A stretch of DNA of 29,861 bases, taken from assembly GCA_903927685.1 (NCBI GenBank), contig CAIYOB010001210.1:1-29861 (forward strand), written 5' to 3'. Positions 1 to 7,132 of the stretch are shown here, in pieces. Origin of the DNA: an uncultured Planctomycetaceae bacterium. GTDB lineage: Bacteria > Planctomycetota > Planctomycetia > Pirellulales > Pirellulaceae. Each line of letters opens with the position of its first letter. Position 1 is the first letter of the stretch. A program made the position numbers and the translations under genes. The notes below the pieces were generated by a model that searched no databases, was not told the DNA's origin, and saw only the letters and a list, made by a program, of their open reading frames with translations.

Positions 1-1248
1 CAGCTTGGTGCGCCCCTTCAGCACCCACGGCTTGATCAGATTGTCGGCGCTCGACACGATGGCCGCCCCATAGATCGCCAGCAGGATGGCCGGCCACATC
101 CGCTCTTCGTACACGTACAGCCACAGGCAGGCCGGCAACCAGACGGCCGTCGCGCCGATGAACGGCACCAGCGACATAACCATGGTCAACAGCGTCAGCA
201 GGAACACCGACGGCAAACCGGCCACCCAGTAGCCAAGTCCGGCCAGCAGGCCCTGCGCGACGGCGGACAGCAGCGTCGCCAGCACAACCGCGCGGCTGAC
301 CTGGTCGAACTCGTCGATCAGTTCCCGCTCGTACTGATCGTCCAGCGGCGACAGCCGCATCAGCGTCAGGACAAAGCTGGGGCCGTCCACGAGAAAGAAA
401 TAGATGGACACGGCCATGATGAACCCGCCGAAGACCAACTGCCCCGCAAACGCGGTCGTGGCCCCCCCCAGCGCCAGCAGCCAGGCCTGGGCTTTCGCCA
501 GGATCTCGGCTCGCCCCTGGCTGATCATCTCGTCGCTGGGGTTGGCCAATTCGATCAACTGCGCCCGATACGCCCCGCCGCACAGGGCCACGCGAAATTC
601 CTGAAAACGGCTCACGGCCGAGTCCAGCGCCTCACCATACTCCGGCGTCTCCGGCGGATGCGCGGCCAGTTCTCGCACATCCTCCACCAGGCGGTCCAGG
701 TCGACTCGGGGCAGGTTCTCCGACTCGGCTACCCGGCGCTGGAGTTGTTCGACCAAGGCCAGCGTCTGCTGAGGGCTTACCGGGGACTCGCCGCCTCGTT
801 TCGCCGCGGCGGGGCCAGGGCCCAGCGGACCGCTTTGTCGGGCCAGGGACCGCAGCGCCTCGTCCACGGCTTTCACCTCGCCAGCCAGCGGCAACTCCAA
901 GCCCAATCGCGTCCGCAGTTTGGCGACCTTGGCCCGGATCGTGCCGACTTCGAGTGTGGTGACGATGGCCGTGCCTTCGATGGCCGCCAGGGTGCCGATC
1001 AGGAACGCCGGCACGAGAACGATCAGCAGAATGGCCGCCGTGGTCAGACCGGCCGCCAGATGCTGCCGATCCCGGCACCGCGGCAGGATCCACCGGTGGA
1101 CCGGACGAAATACGACCACGCACAGGGCGGCGAGAAACAAGGGGACCAGAAACCCAGCCATCACCTTGAAGAACAGCCCGCCAATGACCACGATAATGGC
1201 GATCAATAGACCGAAAGATACGATGCGCGACTTCTGCGATGCTTCCAT
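1..1248 (-). CDS. AI-2E family transporter (3' end beyond window)
   Basis: Integral inner-membrane protein of the AI-2E/PerM-type family (PF01594), a group of exporters or ion antiporters with mostly unknown substrates. The reading frame is open from an ATG at 1248 to the left edge, giving 416 residues without a stop, so only the last residues are missing. Hydrophobic helices lie at about residues 10-55 and 65-90. A long, hydrophilic, charged stretch of about 150 residues follows, then a cluster of further helices. The visible end reads IVSSADNLIKPWVLKGRTKL, matching the conserved family signature around SADNLIKP. The start is uncertain because no clear ribosome binding site precedes it. The gene is divergent from isocitrate dehydrogenase. 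The family call is firm; the transported substrate cannot be told from sequence. Confidence 0.88.
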   Translation of the reverse strand, partial: MEASQKSRIVSFGLLIAIIVVIGGLFFKVMAGFLVPLFLAALCVVVFRPVHRWILPRCRDRQHLAAGLTTAAILLIVLVPAFLIGTLAAIEGTAIVTTLEVGTIRAKVAKLRTRLGLELPLAGEVKAVDEALRSLARQSGPLGPGPAAAKRGGESPVSPQQTLALVEQLQRRVAESENLPRVDLDRLVEDVRELAAHPPETPEYGEALDSAVSRFQEFRVALCGGAYRAQLIELANPSDEMISQGRAEILAKAQAWLLALGGATTAFAGQLVFGGFIMAVSIYFFLVDGPSFVLTLMRLSPLDDQYERELIDEFDQVSRAVVLATLLSAVAQGLLAGLGYWVAGLPSVFLLTLLTMVMSLVPFIGATAVWLPACLWLYVYEERMWPAILLAIYGAAIVSSADNLIKPWVLKGRTKL

Positions 1249-1350
1249 GAGACGGGCCTTCGTGACGTGAGGCGGCGATCCAACGAGTGATGCCGCCAGT
1301 GTAAAGTGCCAAGCGGGGTGTGAGAAGTCGCCTTCCGGCCTGTTGTCACC

Positions 1351-1378
1351 TTGATCCTGGAGCCCGCCCGGGCATAAT
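1351..1378 (+). promoter_or_regulatory. Candidate sigma70-like promoter for isocitrate dehydrogenase
   Basis: A TTGATC box (1351-1356) and a CATAAT box (1373-1378) are separated by 16 bases. They match the vegetative consensus at 4/6 and 5/6 positions and lie about 120 bases before the isocitrate dehydrogenase start. The placement is sensible, but planctomycete promoters are poorly characterised and this is pattern matching only. Confidence 0.4.
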
Positions 1379-1496
1379 ACGCCTGTCGCGAATCCCGGCT
1401 CCTGTTCCGCAGTCGGGTTCCGCCCGGGCACGCGATCGTTCGGCGGGCGGAATTGGCCCTCAACTAGCTCATGACATGGCAAGGGAGAGAGTTTTC

Positions 1497-2594
1497 ATGG
1501 CCCATGAAGTAACGCTGATCACTGGAGACGGGACCGGACCGGAATTGGCCGAAGCGGCGCGGCGCTGCGTCGATGCCACCGGCGTGGCCATCCACTGGGA
1601 CGTCCAAGAAGCCGGAATCGATGTCATGGAGCGTCTGGGAACTCCCATTCCCGACGGCGTGCTGGAGAGCGTCCGCCGCACGAAGTGCGCACTCAAGGCG
1701 CCGATCACCACGCCCGTGGGCACCGGGTTCCGCAGCATCAACGTGTTCCTGCGGCAAGAACTCGGCTTGTTCGCCTGCATTCGCCCGTGCAAACACTACC
1801 CGGGCGTCCGCACCTTCTTCGAGCACCTGGGCGTGGACATCGTGATCGTCCGCGAGAACACGGAAGACCTGTACGCCGGCGTGGAATTCCAGGCCGGCAA
1901 AGAAGAGACCGCCCGCCTGATCGAATTCATCAACAGCTTGCCGTCCGACCGCAAGATCAAGACGCCGGCGGACGTGACGGGCGTGTCCATCAAGCCGATC
2001 AGCGTGCCCGGCACCGAGCGGATCGTCCGCTGTGCGTTCGACTACGCCCGGGCCAACGGCCGCAAGAAAGTCACGGCGGTCCACAAGGCGAACATCATGA
2101 AGCACACCGACGGCCTGTACCTGGCCACGGCGCAGCGGATCGCCAAGGACTATCCGGACATCGAATTCGAAGAGCGGATCGTCGACAACATGTGCATGCA
2201 GCTGACCCAGAAGCCGGAACTGTACGACGTGCTGGTCTTGCCGAACCTGTACGGCGACATTGTCAGCGACCTGGGCGCCGGCCTGGTCGGCGGTCTGGGC
2301 GTCGCGCCCGGTGCGAACATCGGTCCCAACGGCGCGGTGTTCGAAGCCACCCACGGCAGCGCTCCAAAATACAAGGGCCTGAACAAAGTCAACCCGACGG
2401 CGCTGATCCTGTCCGGGATGCTGATGCTGCGGCACCTGGGCGAGCTCGACGCCGCCAACCGGTTGGAGCAGGCCGTGGCGGCGGTGATCGCCGAAGGCAA
2501 GTCGGTCACGTACGACTTGAAGCCGCACCGGGACGATCCCACCGCCGTGGGCACGCGCGAAATGGCCGACGCGATTTGCGCGAAAATGGCTTAA
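1497..2594 (+). CDS. icd: Isocitrate dehydrogenase (isocitrate/isopropylmalate dehydrogenase family)
   Basis: Oxidative decarboxylation of isocitrate to 2-oxoglutarate in the TCA cycle; cytoplasmic; 365 residues. The ATG at 1497 is chosen because AAGGGAGAG precedes it; the frame is open further upstream, but that part has no family similarity. Substrate residues seen: S80-x-N82 with R86, R96 and R119, catalytic Y126 in [10 protein letters not shown]197 in [12 protein letters not shown], and metal aspartates D230, D254 and D258 in [13 protein letters not shown]. The cofactor loop is [15 protein letters not shown] (286-300), with Y339 further on. K291, Y292, V298 and Y339 align with the Lys344/Tyr345/Val351/Tyr391 set that gives E. 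coli Icd its NADP preference, whereas typical NAD enzymes have Asp-Ile in the loop. The short length resembles the NAD-IDH branch, so cofactor use is open. The S80/N82 pattern argues against isopropylmalate dehydrogenase. Confidence 0.9.
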   Translation: MAHEVTLITGDGTGPELAEAARRCVDATGVAIHWDVQEAGIDVMERLGTPIPDGVLESVRRTKCALKAPITTPVGTGFRSINVFLRQELGLFACIRPCKHYPGVRTFFEHLGVDIVIVRENTEDLYAGVEFQAGKEETARLIEFINSLPSDRKIKTPADVTGVSIKPISVPGTERIVRCAFDYARANGRKKVTAVHKANIMKHTDGLYLATAQRIAKDYPDIEFEERIVDNMCMQLTQKPELYDVLVLPNLYGDIVSDLGAGLVGGLGVAPGANIGPNGAVFEATHGSAPKYKGLNKVNPTALILSGMLMLRHLGELDAANRLEQAVAAVIAEGKSVTYDLKPHRDDPTAVGTREMADAICAKMA

Positions 2595-2658
2595 GGCGGG
2601 TCAAGGCCCGCCGTGTAACTCGTTTAACGGCAAGCCGAAGGCGCCTGCGTTTTCGGCT
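2595..2658 (+). terminator. Two small hairpins after isocitrate dehydrogenase
   Basis: Directly after the TAA stop, GGCGGG (2595-2600) can pair with CCCGCC (2607-2612). Further on, AGCCGAA (2633-2639) pairs with TTCGGCT (2652-2658). Neither is followed by a real T-run, so they may attenuate or protect the 3' end rather than terminate. lpxK begins about 50 bases later. Confidence 0.3.
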
Positions 2659-2705
2659 GGTGCCGAGCCCGCCCCGTAACCTATCCGCGACAGGGGACGC
2701 ATCCG

Positions 2706-3764
2706 TTGCTGAATGCGGCAAGTTTTCGCGATCTGGTCAGCGGACGGCGGCGCGGGTGGCTGGCCAACGTGCTCCGCGGGTTGCTGGCCGCAGCCAGTTG
2801 GCTGTACACGCTGGCCGTGTCGTGCCGGAACGCCTGTTACGACCGGCGGCTGAGCAAAATCGGCCGCGTCCAGGTCCCGGTCATCAGCGTCGGCAACGTC
2901 ACCTTGGGAGGCACGGGCAAGACGCCGCTGGTCGCCTGGCTCGCCGGCTGGTTTCAATCGCGGGGCATCCGGGTCGCGCTGGTCAGCCGCGGCTACAAGG
3001 CGCAGCCGGGGGCTCCCAACGACGAAGGGCTGGAACTGGCGGCCCGCCTGCCCGGCACGCCGCACGTGCAGAACGCCAACCGCGTGGCGGGCGCCCAGCA
3101 AGCGATCCGCGAGCACGGCGCCGAGTTGATCGTTCTGGACGACGCCTTTCAGCATCGGCGGATTCACCGCGACCTGGACATCGTACTGCTGGACGCGTTA
3201 GAACCGTTCGGCTGGGAGCGAGTCTTTCCCCGCGGCCTGCTGCGGGAACCGCTGGCCGGTCTGCGGCGAGCGGATGTGGTGGTGTTGTCTCGCAGCGACG
3301 CCGTCAGTGGCGACCAACGCGAGGCCATTCGCCGGCGTGTAGCGGAACGGGCGTCTGACGCCTTGTGGGTCGAAGTATCGCAACGGCCTGTCGGGCTGCG
3401 TTCCGCGGCGGGCGGTCAGGAAACGCTCGAGCGAATCGCCGGCCGGCGTGTCGCCGCCTTCTGCGGCCTCGGCAACCCGGCGGGCTTTCGCCATACGCTG
3501 CAAACGTGCGACTGCCAAGTGGTGGATTTCCGCGAGTTCCCCGATCACCACCCCTATCCGGCCAGGGATTTGGAGTCGTTGGCTCGCTGGGCGGACGGGT
3601 TGGCGGACATCGCCGCGATCGTGTGTACGCACAAGGATCTAGTCAAGATTCCCCGGTCGCAGCTGGGCGGCGTTCCCTTGCGAGGTCTGGAAATCGGCCT
3701 GGAATTCACCGTCGGCGGGTCGGCATTCGAACAGCGGTTGGGTACACTGATCGCGACTGGATAG
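2706..3764 (+). CDS. lpxK: Tetraacyldisaccharide 4'-kinase LpxK
   Basis: Phosphorylates the 4' position of the lipid A precursor tetraacyldisaccharide-1-phosphate at the inner membrane, using ATP (sixth step of the Raetz pathway). 352 residues, normal for the family (PF02606). The N-terminus has a hydrophobic anchor at about residues 20-40. The P-loop is GNVTLGGTGKTP (63-74), followed by the conserved SRGYK (94-98), DDAFQHRRI (145-153), DLDIVLLDA and FPRGLLREP. The start is taken as TTG at 2706, with GGGGACG a few bases upstream; no good in-frame ATG lies near the N-terminus. The gene lies about 110 bases after icd and 40 before a methyltransferase, same strand. Its presence indicates that lipid A is made in this organism. 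Confidence 0.92.
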   Translation: MLNAASFRDLVSGRRRGWLANVLRGLLAAASWLYTLAVSCRNACYDRRLSKIGRVQVPVISVGNVTLGGTGKTPLVAWLAGWFQSRGIRVALVSRGYKAQPGAPNDEGLELAARLPGTPHVQNANRVAGAQQAIREHGAELIVLDDAFQHRRIHRDLDIVLLDALEPFGWERVFPRGLLREPLAGLRRADVVVLSRSDAVSGDQREAIRRRVAERASDALWVEVSQRPVGLRSAAGGQETLERIAGRRVAAFCGLGNPAGFRHTLQTCDCQVVDFREFPDHHPYPARDLESLARWADGLADIAAIVCTHKDLVKIPRSQLGGVPLRGLEIGLEFTVGGSAFEQRLGTLIATG

Positions 3765-3804
3765 TCCAGGCTCCCGCAACCTCAAAATCCGAACACGGTG
3801 CCCC

Positions 3805-4476
3805 ATGTCATTACCGCGCATCCTCGAAGCAGAACTGATCGACACGCCCCAAGCGGCCATGGAATACGACTCGCTGGATCACTCGGAAGCCAACCACAGC
3901 TTCGCGGCCGACTTCCTGGCGGCCGGAGGACAAGGCGACATGCTCGACCTGTGCACCGGCACCGCCCAGATCCCCGTCGAATTATGCCGGCAAGGCTACC
4001 AGGGCCGGATCATGGCGGCTGACTTGTCCATCAGCATGCTGGAGATGGCCCGCCTGAACATCGAGATTGCCAGCGTGATCGATCGCGTCCAGCTGGCGCA
4101 GGCTGACGCCAAGAGCTTGCTGTTTGCCGACGCCTACTTCGATTGTGTCGCCTGCAACGGCGCCTTGCACCACTTTGCCACCCCGCTGCCCGTGCTCCAG
4201 GGAGCGCTCCGCGTCTTGCGGCCGAGCGGTCTGCTGTTCTTCCGGGATCTGCTCCGGCCCGAGTCGGAAGAAGTCCTGCAACAGCTGGTCGATACTTATG
4301 CCCCGAACGCCAACGAGGTCCAGCGGCGGATGTTCGAGGACTCCTTCCACGCCGCATTCACCCTGGACGAAGTCCGCGCCCTGGTTTCGCAGTTGGGGTA
4401 CGACCCGGAAACGGTCCAAGCCACCAGCGACCGGCATTGGACCTGGAGCGTGAGAAAACCGGACCAGCAAGCGTAA
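3805..4476 (+). CDS. Class I SAM-dependent methyltransferase
   Basis: A 223-residue cytoplasmic protein with a Rossmann-type methyltransferase fold. Motif I is MLDLCTGTAQIPVELC (46-61), with the acidic residue ending strand 2 at D73 (ADLSISMLEMAR). The post-I/II region is QADAKSLLFADAYFDCVACN (99-118), followed by the typical LHHF and VLRPSGLLFFRDL. This is the Methyltransf_11/25 type; the substrate cannot be assigned. The ATG at 3805 has only a weak upstream purine stretch. It sits 40 bases after lpxK and may be cotranscribed with it, which would allow an envelope or quinone substrate, but that is only a guess. The gene is convergent with the WD40/cytochrome gene; a 3 x 16-base repeat lies in the gap. 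Confidence 0.85.
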   Translation: MSLPRILEAELIDTPQAAMEYDSLDHSEANHSFAADFLAAGGQGDMLDLCTGTAQIPVELCRQGYQGRIMAADLSISMLEMARLNIEIASVIDRVQLAQADAKSLLFADAYFDCVACNGALHHFATPLPVLQGALRVLRPSGLLFFRDLLRPESEEVLQQLVDTYAPNANEVQRRMFEDSFHAAFTLDEVRALVSQLGYDPETVQATSDRHWTWSVRKPDQQA

Positions 4477-4500
4477 GGTAGGCGGATTCCTGAACGGAGC

Positions 4501-4548
4501 CCCGAGTCGTCGAGGACCCGAGCCATCGAGGACCCGAGTCGTCGAGGA
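4501..4548. repeat. Tandem repeat, three 16-base units
   Basis: Three head-to-tail copies of CCCGAGTCGTCGAGGA occupy 4501-4516, 4517-4532 and 4533-4548. Copies 1 and 3 are identical; copy 2 differs at two positions (CCCGAGCCATCGAGGA). The repeat lies between the stops of two convergent genes and does not form an obvious hairpin. Confidence 0.9.
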
Positions 4549-4565
4549 ATTGTCCCGGCGGTAGC

Positions 4566-7067
4566 CTACCCGCCATAGGCGTCGACGAAGGCCTGCCGAT
4601 CGGCGGCGGCCTGGTCGGCGGCTTCTTGAGCCGTGGCGGCTTCGGTCTTGACCTGCTCGGCCTGCTGAGCTTTGGCCGCCAGATCCGCTTCCGCCTGTTG
4701 CTGGGCGGCGACAGCCTGGTCGACCTGGGCCTTCAGCGCAGCCAGCTTGGCCTCCATGTCTTTCGCTGCCGCGGCCCGTTCCTGGGCCAAGCGTTCGGCA
4801 GCCAGGCGTTCGTCCTCCAGTTGCTTGGCGCGAGCCGCAGCCGCTTCCGCCTGCTTCTTGGATTCTTCCACGGCGGCGGCCGACTTGGCGGCGGCTTGTT
4901 CAAAGGCCGCCTTGTCTGCCGCGGCCTGGTCCAACTCGGCTTTCGCAGCGTCGCAGGCGGCTTGCGCGGCTTCGGCCGGACCCTGCTTGGCTGCGACCTG
5001 CTTGTCCGCTTCGGCCTGTTCGGCGGCCATCGTGTCCGCGGCGGCTTTGTCGGCGGCCAGTTTGTCGGCAGCGGCTTTGGCGGCCGTTGTCTTGGCGGCC
5101 AAATCCTGGTCCGCCGCCTGCTTGGCCGTCGCGGCCTGCTGCTGGGCGGTTGTGGCGCTGGCCAGGGCCTCAGCCGCTTGCTTGGCGGCGGCGGCCGTTT
5201 GGGTCGCGGCCTCGGCAGCTTTCAGGCGTTCGGTTTCGGCTTGGTCAGCCGCCGACTTGGCCGCGGCCTGAGCGTCGGGCGCCGCCTGAGCCAGGGCGTC
5301 GGCGGCCGCTTTTGCCGCCGCCGTCTTTTCCTCCAACTGCTTTGCCGCGTCGGCGGCGGCCTGGGCCGCCTGGGCCTGGGCCGCTTGAGCGGCTGCCAGC
5401 GCATCGGCAGCAGCGGTCAGCGCATTGGCGGCGTTTTGGGCTGCCGGTTCGGCTGCCGCGCGGGCGGCGTCTGCCTGCTGGGCGGCCGTTCCAGCGGCGG
5501 CTGCCTGCTCGGCTGCGGCTCGAGCCGCTTGGGCCTTTCCTGCGGCCATCTGCTGGACCGCCGCCAATTCGGCCTGGGCCGGTTGAGCCGCGGCTTGCGC
5601 GGCAGTGAACTTCGCCTGGGCTGCTTCCAGCACCATCGCCAGTGTCGGCGGGTTTCGGACCAGGTCGGCAATCGGTTTCCCGTCGGCCGCCTCCCACAGG
5701 TGAATCTGGCCGGACCAATCGCCGGCGACCACCCGCTTGCCGTCATGCGTGAACGTCACCTCCAGCGCGGGCTCGGGGAATCCCGGGAACTGCACCAGCT
5801 GCTTTCCGTCGCCGTCCCAGATCTTGGCCGTCTTGTCGCGGCCGGCCGTCGCTAGCCGGCCGTCGTGGGTGTACTCGACGCACTGCACGCCGCCGCCGTG
5901 TGCTCCCCAGCTCTTGATGTTCTTGCCTTCGGTCATCTCCCACAGCTTGACCGAGCCGTCCAGGCTGGCGCTGGCCAGGACATTGGAGTCCGGCCGCCAC
6001 GCCAGGTCGGTGATCCCGCCGGTGTGTCCGCGCAGGTCCAGGTATTGGCGGGCCGTGTCGGCCTCCCACACGAACATGCCATTCGAGCGGTCTGCGGTCG
6101 CCAGCAATACGCCGTCCGGACTGAATTCGATCGCGTAGACCCAATCCGTGTGCTTCTTGACTTCGAACAGTTTTTCCCCCGTGTTCGTATCGTAGATCCG
6201 GATCAAACGCAGCGGACCGGACAGCGCAATCTTGCTGAGGTCGGGACTGACGTCCGCGGCCAGCACGGCATCCAATTCGTCGCCGACTTTGGCCACGCGT
6301 TTTCCCGTCTTGACATCGAACAGGACGGCGCAGCCGGAATGGCTGCCGCGTCCGCCGGCGGCCAGCAGCAGCGAACCATCGCGGCTGAAGCGCAGCACAT
6401 AGGGAACGCCCTCGGGAAACGGCAGCATTCCGAACAGGCGGCCGCTGTCCGAGTTGTACAAGGCGACCTGCTTTTCGCCCGCGACCGCGACGACCGGCGC
6501 CCAGGGGCTCGAGGCCAGGGCGGTGACCGCGCCGGGTTGGGCGCTGTACACCACGGGCTGTTTCCACAGTCCTTCCGGCAGCGCCGGGTTCTCCGGACGG
6601 CCCGTGGTAACAGGGCCGGACAGGGCCACCGAGGATTTCTTCTTGGCGGTCGCTTTCGAACCGGCGTTTTCCAGGGCTCCGCCCTCGATCCAACGCTTGA
6701 CCAGAGCCAGCTTGGCCTCGGCGATTCGGTCCTGGTTCGGCGGCATGTGGGGCTGCTCATCGTGATTGATCAAAGCCCACAGCCGCGAACTGTCCAGATC
6801 GCCGGCAAAGACGACTTCACCGCTGCTGCCGCCTTCCATCGTGGCGGCGTAGTTGTCCAGGGCCAAGCCGCCTTTCTTTTCGTTCTGGTTGTGGCAGATC
6901 AGGCAGCTTTCGCGAAAGACCGCCTGGACGTGATCGGCATAGGTGGTCTTCGGGCCGTCACCGGCCGGCTGGGCCTCGTCAGCTGCACCGGCCCAAGTTG
7001 AGGCCAGGGCCAAGCAGGTAAACGCACAGGCTTGCGAGAGACAGCGGAGTGGAAGGCTGGTACGCAT
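4566..7067 (-). CDS. Exported cytochrome c-like / WD40 protein with long Ala-rich coiled coil
   Basis: 833 residues from the ATG at 7067; a GTG at 7076 would add three. Order of parts: signal peptide (about 1-29, cut near AGA-ADE); a planctomycete-type cytochrome c domain (PF07635-like) with haem motif CLICH (C55, C58, H59) and a likely distal Met in HMPPNQ (M108); a lysine/alanine linker; WD40 blades at about 175-470, with repeats such as FSPDGVLLATAD, ASLDGSVKLWE and AGRDKTAKIW; then about 360 residues of very Ala/Gln/Lys/Glu-rich sequence (about 475-833) that should form a long helix or coiled coil. It is the last gene of a four-gene operon and follows the DUF1549/DUF1553 gene after about 65 bases. 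The cytochrome-WD40 pairing is known in planctomycetes; the function is not. It is probably a periplasmic or surface redox/scaffold protein. No clear ribosome binding site is visible. Confidence 0.85.
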   Translation of the reverse strand: MRTSLPLRCLSQACAFTCLALASTWAGAADEAQPAGDGPKTTYADHVQAVFRESCLICHNQNEKKGGLALDNYAATMEGGSSGEVVFAGDLDSSRLWALINHDEQPHMPPNQDRIAEAKLALVKRWIEGGALENAGSKATAKKKSSVALSGPVTTGRPENPALPEGLWKQPVVYSAQPGAVTALASSPWAPVVAVAGEKQVALYNSDSGRLFGMLPFPEGVPYVLRFSRDGSLLLAAGGRGSHSGCAVLFDVKTGKRVAKVGDELDAVLAADVSPDLSKIALSGPLRLIRIYDTNTGEKLFEVKKHTDWVYAIEFSPDGVLLATADRSNGMFVWEADTARQYLDLRGHTGGITDLAWRPDSNVLASASLDGSVKLWEMTEGKNIKSWGAHGGGVQCVEYTHDGRLATAGRDKTAKIWDGDGKQLVQFPGFPEPALEVTFTHDGKRVVAGDWSGQIHLWEAADGKPIADLVRNPPTLAMVLEAAQAKFTAAQAAAQPAQAELAAVQQMAAGKAQAARAAAEQAAAAGTAAQQADAARAAAEPAAQNAANALTAAADALAAAQAAQAQAAQAAADAAKQLEEKTAAAKAAADALAQAAPDAQAAAKSAADQAETERLKAAEAATQTAAAAKQAAEALASATTAQQQAATAKQAADQDLAAKTTAAKAAADKLAADKAAADTMAAEQAEADKQVAAKQGPAEAAQAACDAAKAELDQAAADKAAFEQAAAKSAAAVEESKKQAEAAAARAKQLEDERLAAERLAQERAAAAKDMEAKLAALKAQVDQAVAAQQQAEADLAAKAQQAEQVKTEAATAQEAADQAAADRQAFVDAYGG

Positions 7068-7132
7068 GGCAGGCACGCACAGAAGTTGAAGGTTCGTTGG
7101 TGAGAGACTCGTCCGATGGCGTTTTCCCGCGG

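Noticed and set aside
632..1312. 226-codon minus-strand frame overlapping the transporter gene
   Set aside because: Same strand but wrong frame; the frame ending at the left edge encodes the AI-2E signature and membrane helices.
1685..3358. 557-codon plus-strand frame over icd and lpxK
   Set aside because: Arg/Gly-rich out-of-frame reading across two clear genes and their gap.
4626..5855. 409-codon Gly/Leu/Arg-rich plus-strand frame opposite the Ala-rich tail
   Set aside because: Composition is what the reverse strand of an alanine-rich repeat must give; no domain or ribosome binding site.
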